Source: Aliivibrio sp. S4MY1 (lineage in GTDB: Bacteria > Pseudomonadota > Gammaproteobacteria > Enterobacterales > Vibrionaceae). From it: DNA of 54,475 bases. The translations under genes and the position numbers were made by a program. The stretch spans positions 1 through 54,475 of the forward strand of contig NZ_JARACP010000022.1 of the NCBI RefSeq assembly GCF_028765545.1. Reading direction: 5' to 3'. Positions within the stretch are counted from its first letter, which is position 1, and each line of letters starts with the position of its first letter. Below the pieces are notes generated by a model. The model did no database searches. It saw nothing but the letters and a program-made list of their open reading frames with translations, and was not told where the DNA came from. Shown here piece by piece: positions 15,464 to 25,194 of the stretch.

Positions 15464-16315
15464 ATGAAAACACTGGTCTTCGTCGCCCTGCTTGGGGTGA
15501 CGAGCGTTAGCGTGCAAGCCGCTACCTGTAAACAATTACGATTCTCTGAAAACGACATTATCACGGTACGCTCTGCCATCGGCATGGGCACTCGTATTCA
15601 ACTCCCCGCCAATTTAATTTCTGAGCCTGCAACCTCCAACAACCATTTGTGGGATGTAGAGGGCATTGTTGGCACCAATCAGATTGTGCTTAAACCCAAC
15701 TCAAGCCTAAAAGAAGGCGAAAGCACCATGATTTACGTCTTCACCGACGATGGGCGTGTGATTGACATTAACGCCTCCAGAGTGGCGGTAAAGGCAAATC
15801 AGCCTTGTGTGGTACTTGACCCAAGCCCTGCCTTTTTCAGTAAAGACACAAAAATGGCCATTCGTGGGTTTGCACAACAACCACAGCTTGGTGTGAACGC
15901 CCGCTCTGAAAGTGACATTGCTCGTATCGACCAATTAGAAAAGCAGTTGGACATTGCAAAGCAAACCAACGAGCTAGAGCGTAAACAAGCCATCATCAGC
16001 GCGTTAAAAAAATACCGTTATCGTATTTATACCCGCTATCAATGGGATGAAGGCAAAGAGTTTGTCGGACGTAACACCATTTCGGATGTATACGACGATG
16101 GCCAATTTACCTACATTCGTCTTGCTAATCCAAACCGTGGCATTTTAAGCGTTGAAACCATGATTGGCGGAAAGAACGCCATTGCACCAACAGATTACGT
16201 CGATGAATACGCCATGTATAAAGTCACGGGCATTTACCCACAATTCACGCTGCGCGTGGATGAAGTCACTCTCAAAATTAATCGCATGGATAACCAAACC
16301 AAAGGGAATCTGTGA
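15464..16315 (+). CDS. virB9: VirB9-like outer-membrane core protein
   Basis: A 283-residue secreted protein with signal peptide MKTLVFVALLGVTSVSVQA. The N-terminal beta domain includes IVLKPNSSLKEGESTMIYVF, a coiled linker follows (RIDQLEKQLDIAKQTNELER), and the C-terminal domain carries the VirB9 signature DDGQFTYIRLANP. VirB9 with VirB7 and VirB10 forms the outer-membrane ring. The helical linker between domains is more pronounced than in Agrobacterium VirB9. Confidence 0.9.
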   Translation: MKTLVFVALLGVTSVSVQAATCKQLRFSENDIITVRSAIGMGTRIQLPANLISEPATSNNHLWDVEGIVGTNQIVLKPNSSLKEGESTMIYVFTDDGRVIDINASRVAVKANQPCVVLDPSPAFFSKDTKMAIRGFAQQPQLGVNARSESDIARIDQLEKQLDIAKQTNELERKQAIISALKKYRYRIYTRYQWDEGKEFVGRNTISDVYDDGQFTYIRLANPNRGILSVETMIGGKNAIAPTDYVDEYAMYKVTGIYPQFTLRVDEVTLKINRMDNQTKGNL

Positions 16316-17607
16316 TGAGTGAAGAAAATGAACCAATTGAAACCCAAGCCGATTATAAAAAAATGGGCATTACCCTTGGGGCCGTGGTGTTTGGGGTGTT
16401 ATTTACTTTGTTTGGGCTCAACTTTGCGGCGGATAAAAGCCGCAAAAATAATGAAGTGAATGAGCCCGCCCCCAGCAAGCAAACAACCACAGTGACATCC
16501 GCATCCTCCTTTGAAGATGAAGTGTTTAAAACCGTGGGCAACAAACGTAATCCCGCGCAAGAGTCCACCGATATAGTGGGTTCCGCCTCCGTACCAAATT
16601 ATCGACAACAAGAAGGGGGCAATTCACTGACCTCCATGCTTGGTCCTGATTTAGTCGAGCAAGAGAAAGGAAAACATGATGCACTAGAAATGAAGCGGGC
16701 CTTACTCTCTAGTCGCTCCGCATGGGGATTGAAAAGCCCCGTCATTGACAGCTCTGTGGCGATAGGGAATACGCGAAGGCCGATACCCAAGGCTTCACCG
16801 CCATCGGATGACCGGTTATCGAGTGACGACCAGCGTCTTATGATAGCCAATCGATTAAAAGAAGCCGAAGCCCTAAAACAACGAATACTCCAAGGAGACA
16901 CCAGCTCACTGGACAACAGTCAAAACCTAACGACTCAACTCAATACCCTTGAGGCGAGTTTTTCACCGCCACCAACCAACATTGTTGGATTCACCAAAGA
17001 AAATACCTACAACGCCTCAACAGAGGGCTTGCTCAAACTCCCGATAGGCACACTCATTCCCGCCATCACCGCCATGAAAACCAACAGCGATTACTCAGGC
17101 TCGTTCAAAGCCACCGTATCTCAAGATGTGTTTGATTTAAGCGGGGAATACGTTCTGGTGCCACGGGGTGCTCAAGTGATTTTAAAATCCGTCTCTATCA
17201 GCAATGTCAACGAGCCCATCAGCAGTCGCATGGGCATTACGGTGCCATGGATAGTGTTACCTAACGGCAACAAGATTGATTTAAGCAAATCCTCTGGCAT
17301 GGACAGAGAAGGCATTAACGCTCTTGGGGACATGGTTGATAGGCATTTGATGGCGCAATTCTTTGGGGTTGCGGCTTACGCGCTTGTGGCCACAGAAACC
17401 AGTCGCTCTGGCACCAGTAGCGACAGCGATTCCAGTTATGCTGGGGATGTGGGTGAAGGGCTTCGCTCTCAAGCCGCTCCCCTTGCTCAAAAATACTTAT
17501 CCCTTACCCCAACCATTACCCTGCGGGCGGGGCAAAGTATGAACATCATGATTGAGGATGAGATATTTCTCTCACCTTGGCGCAATATTTACGAGGATTA
17601 TTTATGA
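16315..17607 (+). CDS. virB10: VirB10-like T4SS core protein
   Basis: A 430-residue protein from MSEENEPIETQAD (ATG overlapping the virB9 stop as TGATG). It has a cytoplasmic N-terminus, a transmembrane helix at about 20-43, a long Ser/Pro/Asn-rich periplasmic linker, and a C-terminal TrbI/VirB10 beta barrel (LPIGTLIPAITAMKTNSD, VLVPRGAQVILK and TLRAGQSMNIMI). VirB10 spans both membranes and senses ATPase energy. Its stop overlaps the pilL-like start (ATGA), joining the VirB and Pil blocks. Confidence 0.9.
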   Translation: MSEENEPIETQADYKKMGITLGAVVFGVLFTLFGLNFAADKSRKNNEVNEPAPSKQTTTVTSASSFEDEVFKTVGNKRNPAQESTDIVGSASVPNYRQQEGGNSLTSMLGPDLVEQEKGKHDALEMKRALLSSRSAWGLKSPVIDSSVAIGNTRRPIPKASPPSDDRLSSDDQRLMIANRLKEAEALKQRILQGDTSSLDNSQNLTTQLNTLEASFSPPPTNIVGFTKENTYNASTEGLLKLPIGTLIPAITAMKTNSDYSGSFKATVSQDVFDLSGEYVLVPRGAQVILKSVSISNVNEPISSRMGITVPWIVLPNGNKIDLSKSSGMDREGINALGDMVDRHLMAQFFGVAAYALVATETSRSGTSSDSDSSYAGDVGEGLRSQAAPLAQKYLSLTPTITLRAGQSMNIMIEDEIFLSPWRNIYEDYL

Positions 17608-17966
17608 AAAAACCAACGCCCTATCTGTTTGGGCTGCTACTCATGGCAAGCGTTAATGTCAACGCCGCGCCCTATCTTGCCGAAGTTGACCCACTTCAAG
17701 TCGCCGTCAGAACCGTATGGCCGCCAGAGCTGACCACGGTTGAAGATGCGGTGACATGGTTGATTGAACCACTTGGGTATGAGCTGACAACTCAATACCC
17801 CGCCCCAAGTAGCGCAGAAGAAATACTGAATGGCCCTATCCCAAGCGGGGCCAAACTTCACCGAACCATGCCCGTGTTAGACGCCATTCAAATTCTGATA
17901 GGCACCGATAACACCATTCTATTAGACAAAAAGCATCGCTTACTCAGCGCCGCACGAGGTCATTAA
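17604..17966 (+). CDS. pilL: PilL-like type IVB pilus protein (N-terminal type)
   Basis: A 120-residue secreted protein: signal peptide MKKPTPYLFGLLLMASVNVNA, then WPPELTTVEDAVTWLIEPLGY and MPVLDAIQILIG followed by ILLDKKHRLLSA. This matches the short PilL N-terminal domain found in type IVB pilus loci of R64-like plasmids and pathogenicity islands. Translation is coupled to virB10 (ATGA), and its own stop couples to the next gene (TAATG). The start at 17604 gives a clean signal peptide. Confidence 0.7.
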   Translation: MKKPTPYLFGLLLMASVNVNAAPYLAEVDPLQVAVRTVWPPELTTVEDAVTWLIEPLGYELTTQYPAPSSAEEILNGPIPSGAKLHRTMPVLDAIQILIGTDNTILLDKKHRLLSAARGH

Positions 17967-18733
17967 TGAAGACTCAACGCTCTCTCTTATCGTTTCTCAC
18001 TGTACCGCTCTTACTCAGTGCGTGTGCTTCCGATCCTTATGAAGGTCGCGGTGAATATTTTGCACTGACTCAGCGACACATTATTGAGCTGGATTTATCC
18101 GTAATAAAACCAAGCCAAACGGCGCAAACCCAACAAAGTGCCAAACAGCTTGCCTTGATACAAAGCCAAGTCAGTGAAAAAGACGCCTCTCCAAGCAACG
18201 ATAAAATGTATCGATTCACCCTTAAAGAAGGGGAAACCTACCGCACGGCCATTCGTCGTTGGTCAAAAAAAGCGGGCTATAACAACGTAGTTTGGTCAAT
18301 GGATGAGTCAGGCATGAGCGCCATCAATGGCACCAATCCTGAGCTTGTGGATTATCACGGCACCTTAAAGAAAGCCATGAGTTTACTTGCTGCCAAACTC
18401 AACACCCCTATTCGACTGACTGTATCAGAAAAAGACAAGGTGCTTGGTGTATATGACTTTGATGAAGAGCCAAAACTCACTCACATCAAAGGCAGCTCAT
18501 TAAAAGACGTAGTACGTAACATCGTGATTAATTACGGCCTCAAATGGTCGGACGATACCAACGATTCTCGCAGTTGGTTGGCGCTCAATGATTACACCTT
18601 TGGGGCCAACTATTACTTATTAACCAGAGAAAACGACGTCAATAGCGCTCTGCAAGTGGTGTTATCGAGTTACCCCGTTCGCTCTGAAATTTTAGAATCC
18701 ACTAACCAAGTCTTTATCTTGGAGGAAAATTAA
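17966..18733 (+). CDS. TcpQ-like type IVB pilus lipoprotein
   Basis: A 255-residue lipoprotein with lipobox LLSAC. The C-terminal half (YRFTLKEGETYRTAIRRWSK, then LKKAMSLLAAKLNTPI and ILESTNQVFILEEN) resembles the TcpQ/PilM-like domain that helps the secretin insert in the outer membrane. It lies directly before the secretin gene pilN. ATG overlaps the pilL stop. Similar proteins in R64-type loci are small; this one is longer because of an added N-terminal half. Confidence 0.65.
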   Translation: MKTQRSLLSFLTVPLLLSACASDPYEGRGEYFALTQRHIIELDLSVIKPSQTAQTQQSAKQLALIQSQVSEKDASPSNDKMYRFTLKEGETYRTAIRRWSKKAGYNNVVWSMDESGMSAINGTNPELVDYHGTLKKAMSLLAAKLNTPIRLTVSEKDKVLGVYDFDEEPKLTHIKGSSLKDVVRNIVINYGLKWSDDTNDSRSWLALNDYTFGANYYLLTRENDVNSALQVVLSSYPVRSEILESTNQVFILEEN

Positions 18734-18735
18734 TC

Positions 18736-20187
18736 ATGCTTAATTTACGTCGCGGGTGCTTGCCACTGGTTATCGCTTCAATGCTACTGGTCGGTTGCAG
18801 CTCTCAAGAGTTCAAAGACAACCAGAAAAAGAACGATGAGATCCAACAAGAAATAGCCACTCGCTCAACCACCATTAAAAACAAAAAAGTCGATTACATT
18901 ACCTTACCCCCTGTCACTCAGCGCACCATCGTAGAAAAAGTCGATACAGCATGGCTAGACACCGTGGTTACAGTGAACGTAGCCGATATGCCCCTCTCGA
19001 TTGTGATTGAAGAGATCATGAATGGTGTTGGTTTGCCTATCTGGTTTTCCGAAGAAGTCGAACCAAATAAAGTCGTTTCTTTGAATTTTTCATCGACACG
19101 ATTAGACGTACTTAACCTACTTTCTCGTGAAACCGGTTATGGCATTTCAGCCAAAGACAAACGTCTTGAAATTACTAAATACGTAACCGAAACCTTCTCG
19201 TTGAATATTCCAGCGGGCACCTACTCTGCTCAAATTGGCTCGCAAGGGGAAGCGTCGGGTGAAGACTCAGCTCGCATTGAAGGTCAGTTTCTTAACGTCG
19301 AATACAGCGAGGTTCAAATCGTTGAAGAAATAGCCGATGGCATTGTGAAGTTGCTCGGGGGTGACGATAGAGCCAAGAACGCCGTATCAACCGCAACCTC
19401 TCTATCTCACATTACGGTTCGAGCCACACCCGACCAAATGATGGAAGTGCGAAACCTGATTGATAACGCTCAAACCTCATTATCAAAGCAAGTCATGCTG
19501 GATATTCGTGTTCTTGAGTTTAAATCCAACTTAGGCACTGAACGCGGGATTGACTGGAACATTGTCCGTGATACAGGGGATGGCTTACTGCAATTTTTTG
19601 TACCAGGAACCACAACGGTTTCTCAAGGGTTAGGCTCAGGACTGGCCTTTACGGGCACGGGAAAATGGTCAGGAACCGAAAGCTTGATCAAGGTATTGGA
19701 GAAACAAGGCTCGGTATCAACAGAAACCCCAATCACGGCCATGATCTTAAATAACCAACCCGCAAAAATCACTCAACAGCGCGTCGAGCCGTACATTTCA
19801 GAAGCCTCTTCTGAATCGAGCGAGGGCGTCGTGTCTGCCAGTGTTAAGCGTGACAAAGAAGTGGAAGGCGTCGATATGATGGTGGTTGCGAATGTGCAAC
19901 GTAACCATGTGTGGTTACGTATCTCAGGACAATTACAAAAAATCGTTCAACGTGAAGACAAGAAAGTCGAAGACATTGGCCTTCAATTTTTGACGGTGCA
20001 AAAATCTGAGATCACCTTTGCCAACAAACTGCGTTATGGCCAAACCTATGTGATTGCCTCTATCAAACAAACCAGCCGTCTTGCGGAAAGCTCAAAAAGC
20101 TTTTGGACGCCGTTATTTGGAGGTACTGGCTCTCAAACCGATACGATTGAAACCTTGGTGTTATTGACCCCAAGAAAAGTGGAGTAA
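18736..20187 (+). CDS. pilN: PilN-like type IVB secretin lipoprotein
   Basis: A 483-residue outer-membrane secretin with lipobox LLVGC near residue 21. N-domains occupy about 70-230 (VNVADMPLSIVIEEIMNGVG, ITVRATPDQMMEVRNLIDNA), followed by the secretin domain (VMLDIRVLEFKSN, TPITAMILNNQPAKI and a C-terminal TLVLLTPRKVE). It forms the ring through which the type IVB pilus exits. The length suits plasmid PilN/BfpB-type secretins. Confidence 0.9.
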   Translation: MLNLRRGCLPLVIASMLLVGCSSQEFKDNQKKNDEIQQEIATRSTTIKNKKVDYITLPPVTQRTIVEKVDTAWLDTVVTVNVADMPLSIVIEEIMNGVGLPIWFSEEVEPNKVVSLNFSSTRLDVLNLLSRETGYGISAKDKRLEITKYVTETFSLNIPAGTYSAQIGSQGEASGEDSARIEGQFLNVEYSEVQIVEEIADGIVKLLGGDDRAKNAVSTATSLSHITVRATPDQMMEVRNLIDNAQTSLSKQVMLDIRVLEFKSNLGTERGIDWNIVRDTGDGLLQFFVPGTTTVSQGLGSGLAFTGTGKWSGTESLIKVLEKQGSVSTETPITAMILNNQPAKITQQRVEPYISEASSESSEGVVSASVKRDKEVEGVDMMVVANVQRNHVWLRISGQLQKIVQREDKKVEDIGLQFLTVQKSEITFANKLRYGQTYVIASIKQTSRLAESSKSFWTPLFGGTGSQTDTIETLVLLTPRKVE

Positions 20188-20191
20188 GACG

Positions 20192-21301
20192 ATGGAATTG
20201 GCAACCCTTGCCCTTCTTTCTTTAAATGAGCTAAAGAAACATCAACGATTGCACCCCGCCCCTTTTGAAAAAATCGTCATTTCTAACCAACGTCTCACCC
20301 GCTATTACGGCCCAAATAATGCCGTGTGCTATGGCGAATGGGTACGCGACGTTCTGGATAAACCAACGCAGTTGTCAATTTATCTGGAGCAGAAAGAAAT
20401 GAACGCATGGTATGGCTGTGCAATGGATGAAGACGGGGTACTGATAGAAAGAATAGGCTCATTTGCCTTATTGTGTGATGTGCTTGCGTATGACTTACAT
20501 CAAGCAAGTACGATATACATTACCCATGAGCTGCCATCTCAACCTGACGGGATCAAAGATAAGGACGTAAGAGCCGTCACGTTACCTAGCAATGATGAGG
20601 AAGCGCTCGCCCCTTATCGACTCACTAAACATCAATCTAAAAAACCATTATTGTTGGCCTGTTTAGGGCTTGCGGGGGCATTACTTGGGGTTGGAACCTA
20701 TGTCATGATCCCTGATAGTCCCGCCCCACAAAGCGTGGCGGTGCCACTCAGTGAAGAAATGCGCTATCAAGCGCAATACCACACCAGCGTATTGCCTAAT
20801 GTCGCCATTATCGATGCCAGAAATGCCCTTTTAAGCACCACGTTATTTCCACAAGGCGTGAATGCCAACACGGTGTCATTTCAGAATGGTCAACTCTCCC
20901 TGCCTATCACCATGGAGCCCAGCGCCAACTTAAATGAGTGGCAACAATGGTTAGATAACCACGCAGCGTTTTTGGCTCACTATGAGGCACAAACCTTAAC
21001 ATTGACCCCAACAATGCACACCGGCGAGCTGCCACGGTATGACATGAGCGTTCAGCATGACGTAGTACAACGGCTTCATTCAATGGGCATAGGCGTCTTG
21101 CAAAACACGCAAGATAAACGTATTGGGGCTTTGTTGATTAATCAATATCAACTCAGTGCCACCGTACCGCTTGGCTCTCTCAATATCTTGAGTGAAATAC
21201 TTAATCATCCAATGATCTCTCTTGATGCGATCTCTTTGACGCTCAATGACACCATGACGGTGACAGGCACCATTGGCATTACCTTACAAGGCATTAAATA
21301 A
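20192..21301 (+). CDS. pilO: PilO-like type IVB pilus assembly protein
   Basis: A 369-residue protein with a cytoplasmic domain (1-150), one transmembrane helix at about 154-172 (LLLACLGLAGALLGVGTYVM) and a periplasmic domain. This is the layout of R64-type PilO, a pilin accessory protein of the inner-membrane platform. GGAGTAAG precedes the ATG. The stop overlaps the pilP start (TAATG). Confidence 0.75.
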   Translation: MELATLALLSLNELKKHQRLHPAPFEKIVISNQRLTRYYGPNNAVCYGEWVRDVLDKPTQLSIYLEQKEMNAWYGCAMDEDGVLIERIGSFALLCDVLAYDLHQASTIYITHELPSQPDGIKDKDVRAVTLPSNDEEALAPYRLTKHQSKKPLLLACLGLAGALLGVGTYVMIPDSPAPQSVAVPLSEEMRYQAQYHTSVLPNVAIIDARNALLSTTLFPQGVNANTVSFQNGQLSLPITMEPSANLNEWQQWLDNHAAFLAHYEAQTLTLTPTMHTGELPRYDMSVQHDVVQRLHSMGIGVLQNTQDKRIGALLINQYQLSATVPLGSLNILSEILNHPMISLDAISLTLNDTMTVTGTIGITLQGIK

Positions 21302-21978
21302 TGATACTGAAAAAGAAAGTGCTGTACGCCCTAATGGGCTTTTCCCTTTTAGGCATGATAGGCAATACCCTTTCATCTAGTTTAAATGAGCGATCAAAAA
21401 AAGAAACCAAAGCGCGATTAGCAGAGCAACGTCAATCATGGGAATTTCAAAATACAGAAACACTGACGCCTGTGATTGAAAGCCAATCACTGCCATCACC
21501 ACAACCAATAACGGCAACAACAACGCCGAATACGTCGTTGCCCTTATCCCAAGAAGCACAACGGGCCTTGGACTCACTTCAACAAACCTATCTTAGCGAA
21601 GTGAACACCAAAGCGATGAAGGCTGCGAAAGAAGAATGGGAAGCCGAACAATCGCTACTAAACACCCAAAAACCCAAAGAAAACACGGTGATTGTTCCAG
21701 TAGAGCCTATCTATACCCCATCGTCATACAAAAGCGTATCTCCCATTGAGCAAGTGATTGTGAAAAGTATCTTTTTTAATGACAGTCGTGTGGTTGCATG
21801 GGTGGAATTTGAAGGGCAACTCATCCCTATCAAAGAGCAGAGTGTGTTTTTAGATACGGTGGTTGACTCCATTACCAAAAACTCAGTGGTGTTTAATGAA
21901 GGCGGTCGATTAGTGACTCGCTACATGAGCTCCTCAAAAAAAGCGGTGCCAAAAAATGAAAACATCAGTGAAGAGTAA
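21301..21978 (+). CDS. pilP: PilP-like type IVB pilus biogenesis protein
   Basis: A 225-residue bitopic protein: an N-terminal hydrophobic segment (VLYALMGFSLLGMIGNTLSS), a charged helical and Pro-rich linker, and a C-terminal beta domain (EQVIVKSIFFNDSRVVAWVE, then GQLIPIKEQ and SVVFNEGGRLVTRYMS) typical of plasmid PilP. It probably links the inner-membrane platform to the secretin. Coupled to pilO. Confidence 0.75.
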   Translation: MILKKKVLYALMGFSLLGMIGNTLSSSLNERSKKETKARLAEQRQSWEFQNTETLTPVIESQSLPSPQPITATTTPNTSLPLSQEAQRALDSLQQTYLSEVNTKAMKAAKEEWEAEQSLLNTQKPKENTVIVPVEPIYTPSSYKSVSPIEQVIVKSIFFNDSRVVAWVEFEGQLIPIKEQSVFLDTVVDSITKNSVVFNEGGRLVTRYMSSSKKAVPKNENISEE

Positions 21979-22093
21979 CTGGCTCACACTCTCACGCTTA
22001 TGGGCCAGTAAGCGCACAGAGAAACCCACGCCATCCACAACCACGGTTCTGAAGATCGTTGTTCCTCTCAATGAGAAAAGGAGCTCAGTATGA
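21956..22093 (+). CDS. possible small protein bridging pilP and pilQ
   Basis: A 45-residue frame (MKTSVKSNWLTLSRLWASKR...) starts inside the last codons of pilP and ends in an ATGA overlap with the pilQ start. It exactly fills the 111-base gap and is basic with Thr/Pro runs. Complete bridging with start/stop overlap at both sides favours a real translated or coupling peptide, but the ribosome binding site is weak. Unknown function. Confidence 0.4.
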   Translation: MKTSVKSNWLTLSRLWASKRTEKPTPSTTTVLKIVVPLNEKRSSV

Positions 22094-23640
22094 ATACGGA
22101 ATTGGTGCTCAGTGATGAGCTAAAATCCATTTATTTTAAATACCAAAGCGCCATCTTGACTCAAGATGGTCAAATTTATACTTCTGATTTTACCACCAAC
22201 GCCATTGATGAGATCAAAGCCGTCGTTAAAAACTATCCCTTACTGCTACCAGAGCAATTAGGGCAACGACTTAACGTGGTGCTGTGTGAGCAAAACTACC
22301 TATCCTCTTTACTTGAAGAAAATAAAGGGGAGCTACAACCGCTGCACTTGGATGATGATAAGCAATCGGAAGTCGCCCTTCGATTCAGTGCGCTTTTACA
22401 AACCGCCGTTGATAAAGACTCTTCGGATGTGCATATCGAGCTTTATAAAGCCGAAACTCGCTTATTAGCGCGGGTTGATGGCCGAATGGTGCACATAGAG
22501 AAAACCATTCCTGATCACGATTATGGCTTATCACTGTTCAGTTATTTGTTTACCGACAAAGCCGTTGATACCGACGACGATTTTTATCCAAACAAGATAA
22601 ATAATGGTCGTGTCATTATCACGCTGAAATGTGGTGAGGTTCGACGAGACACCATTTGGCGAGCCGCTTACATTCCAGCCAAAGACAAAGGCGGTCAAGT
22701 CACGCTTCGATGGCTAAATAAATCAGAGCATATCCCGTTATTAACCCAGCTTGGCTGGGAGCGTGGCCACGTACAAGCCATGCGCGATTTTGCAAACAGT
22801 CCATCAGGCATTTGTATCTTAACAGGGCAAGTGGGCTCAGGGAAAACCACGGTGATTGCCGCCACCTTATCGGAATTAAAAGGAAAAGGTCGCTCAATGA
22901 ATACCTTAGAAGATCCCGTTGAATTTGACCTAGGTATCATACAAACCTCGGTCATCAACCAAGGGGATGAAGACGGCTTCTTTGTCTATTCAAAAGCGCT
23001 GCTTCGCCATGATGTGGATATTGAATCGCACGGGGAAATTCGTGACAACAAAGGGGCCATGAGTGTGTGTCGTAAAGGGGAAACAGGCCAGATCATGTTC
23101 GCCACGATGCACACCTCAAGCGCCATCGGGGTATCGCATACCTTCATTGAACAAATGCACGTACCAAAATCCATTATCTCAGCGCCTAATCTCATGAAGC
23201 TCTGGGTATATCAAACTCTGGTGCGAGTATTGTGTCCTCATTGCAAACTGACTCATGATGAACTCTCTGAGCATTATGATGAAGAAACCTTAGCCAAACT
23301 GAACCACTGGCACAGCGAGCTTGAGGGCAAACTTGACGGTATTCGATACAAGAACCCAAAAGGCTGTAAATACTGTACCGAAGGGGAAAAAGGCCGAACG
23401 TCTTTAGTTGAAATGATCGTGTTAGATAATGAAGACAGGCTATTTATTTCCAATCAAGATTATTTAGGCTGGGAAATCGCCCTTAAAGCCAAAGGGTTTA
23501 AGTCAGTACAAGATCATGCCTTATTAAAAATCAAACGGGGCGACATCGACATACTGACGGCTGCGGGGCAAGTGAACAACTTGATCGCACAATCAAGCGC
23601 TAACGTCTATGACTCTCTCTTTGATGAGGAGGAAGAATGA
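22090..23640 (+). CDS. pilQ: PilQ-like type IVB pilus assembly ATPase
   Basis: A 516-residue GspE/PilB-family ATPase. Walker A is GQVGSGKTT near residue 246. The Asp-box-like segment is EDPVEFDL, the Walker B region reads VDIESHGEIRD, and the His-box is ATMHTSSA. Zinc-binding cysteines occur in CPHC and CKYC near residues 380-435. It drives pilin polymerisation. Hydrophobic residues normally before GEIRD (as in DVIMIGEIRD) are replaced by ESH, an oddity for Walker B. AAGGAG precedes the start; its stop overlaps pilR. Confidence 0.9.
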   Translation: MNTELVLSDELKSIYFKYQSAILTQDGQIYTSDFTTNAIDEIKAVVKNYPLLLPEQLGQRLNVVLCEQNYLSSLLEENKGELQPLHLDDDKQSEVALRFSALLQTAVDKDSSDVHIELYKAETRLLARVDGRMVHIEKTIPDHDYGLSLFSYLFTDKAVDTDDDFYPNKINNGRVIITLKCGEVRRDTIWRAAYIPAKDKGGQVTLRWLNKSEHIPLLTQLGWERGHVQAMRDFANSPSGICILTGQVGSGKTTVIAATLSELKGKGRSMNTLEDPVEFDLGIIQTSVINQGDEDGFFVYSKALLRHDVDIESHGEIRDNKGAMSVCRKGETGQIMFATMHTSSAIGVSHTFIEQMHVPKSIISAPNLMKLWVYQTLVRVLCPHCKLTHDELSEHYDEETLAKLNHWHSELEGKLDGIRYKNPKGCKYCTEGEKGRTSLVEMIVLDNEDRLFISNQDYLGWEIALKAKGFKSVQDHALLKIKRGDIDILTAAGQVNNLIAQSSANVYDSLFDEEEE

Positions 23641-24674
23641 TGGATTTTGCGGCGTGGCGACAAGCTCGTCAGTTCAATCCACAGAAACAAGCGCAGCTCT
23701 TGCATAAAATACAGCGCTTATCTCTGGCGGGAATGCTTCAAAAAGACATTGTTGGCCAAGTCATGAAATACGGCACCGCAATGGAGAAAAAAGTGGCTCA
23801 GGATGTGGCGAGCTCCCTTGCCAATGGACGAGGATTTGCAGACGGTATTCGCCCTTGGCTAATAAGTATTGCTTACCAAAGTCTGAAAGCTGGGGAGCAC
23901 ATCGGTGATTTTCAACAAGGATTAAACGATGCACTGGCGGCGATTGAGACACAAAACACCTCAACCACCGTATTAATCAAAGCATTAACAACCCCAATCA
24001 TTGGCATCATCGCGTTGTTTGGCACCTCAGCACTGGCAGCCAACTACGTTTATCCCATGCTCAGTAAACAACTGCCCCGCCCCCAATGGGGGGCGCTGTC
24101 CTCGTTTTCTGAATCCTTTGGGTTATTTTTTGGTCACTATGGCGTCTATCTGCTTTTGCTCTTTGCGCTTATCTGTATCGGGATTGTTATCGCTCTCCCT
24201 TTATGGGTTGGAGAGCATCGAAAGAAAGTCGATAACGCGTTTGTGTTTCGTCAATATCGACTGATACACACCGCCCACTTTTTAAATTCCATCAGCAACC
24301 AAACCCTTTCAGGGATTGGGATAAAAGAATCGCTCTCCAATTATATCTCTACGACCCCGCCGTATGTGGCATGGCATATCCATAAAATGCTGACCCAAAT
24401 TCGACAAGGGAAAAACAACGTGGGGGATATTTTTGATGTGCAACTGCTCAACCAAGAAGAGCAAGAAACCCTAACACTGCTTGGGGGCATTGATACGTTA
24501 GATCCTTTGAAAAAAAGCGCAGAAATGCATCAAGAGCTTCTTGTTCAAGAAGTCGCTCTCATTCAAGCCATCGGAAAAAACACCTTAAAACTGCTGGGCG
24601 CCTTTGTTTTTGGCCTTACCGCAGGGGGCATTATTTCCCTCATATTCAATATAGCAACGCATCAAATGATGTAA
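23637..24674 (+). CDS. pilR: PilR-like inner-membrane platform protein
   Basis: A 345-residue GspF/PilC-family protein with two half-domains and hydrophobic segments near 118-142 (TTPIIGIIALFGTSALAANY), 165-190 and 315-340. The motif SLKAGEHIGDFQQGLNDALA matches the conserved GspF helix. It couples the PilQ ATPase to pilin assembly. Start overlaps the pilQ stop (ATGA); there is an ATGATG choice at the start. Confidence 0.9.
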   Translation: MMDFAAWRQARQFNPQKQAQLLHKIQRLSLAGMLQKDIVGQVMKYGTAMEKKVAQDVASSLANGRGFADGIRPWLISIAYQSLKAGEHIGDFQQGLNDALAAIETQNTSTTVLIKALTTPIIGIIALFGTSALAANYVYPMLSKQLPRPQWGALSSFSESFGLFFGHYGVYLLLLFALICIGIVIALPLWVGEHRKKVDNAFVFRQYRLIHTAHFLNSISNQTLSGIGIKESLSNYISTTPPYVAWHIHKMLTQIRQGKNNVGDIFDVQLLNQEEQETLTLLGGIDTLDPLKKSAEMHQELLVQEVALIQAIGKNTLKLLGAFVFGLTAGGIISLIFNIATHQMM

Positions 24675-24700
24675 CCCTTTCATTAAAAGAGAATAAACAC

Positions 24701-25192
24701 ATGAAAAAGAACCAAACCAAACTTGCTCAACGTGGCGCCATGTCTGTGGACCTTATGCTGGGCTCAGGCTTCATCATCCTTGCACTTATCTACATTATTT
24801 CTAAAGGGCCATCCATTGCTTATGCATGGAATAAGATCATGTTCACCTCTGATGTATCAAGCATCATCAGTTCAACCCGTGATTGGAAAAAATCCCGTCC
24901 AAACTTTGATGGTGTTAGTATTCAAAAAATCTGTGACATTACCGATCTAAGTGATTCGATTTGTGGCACTTCAGGGGATGGTAAATCGACTAATGCCTTT
25001 GGTGGCGACTGGCGTGTTTCTGTGAACGCTTCAAAAGGGTTGTTTGATATTACCGCGACGTTACCCAACGATACCGACCGTATCGATGATATTGCTGACA
25101 CCATGGCATCAAGTACGCGAAGCGGCTGTATTGAAGCGGCAGGCTGTGCCACCATCAAAACCAGTGCGAACTCCGTCACCATGACGTTCTAG
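24701..25192 (+). CDS. pilS: PilS-like type IVB major prepilin
   Basis: A 163-residue prepilin. A basic leader ends at RG, followed by AMSVDLMLGSGFIILALIYI, with Asp in place of the usual Glu at mature position 5. The C-terminal part has four cysteines (ICDI, ICGTS, GCIEAAGCAT), suggesting a D-region disulphide. It is the likely pilus subunit, cleaved by a prepilin peptidase that is not encoded in this window, so host PilD or similar is required. Confidence 0.85.
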   Translation: MKKNQTKLAQRGAMSVDLMLGSGFIILALIYIISKGPSIAYAWNKIMFTSDVSSIISSTRDWKKSRPNFDGVSIQKICDITDLSDSICGTSGDGKSTNAFGGDWRVSVNASKGLFDITATLPNDTDRIDDIADTMASSTRSGCIEAAGCATIKTSANSVTMTF

Positions 25193-25194
25193 CT

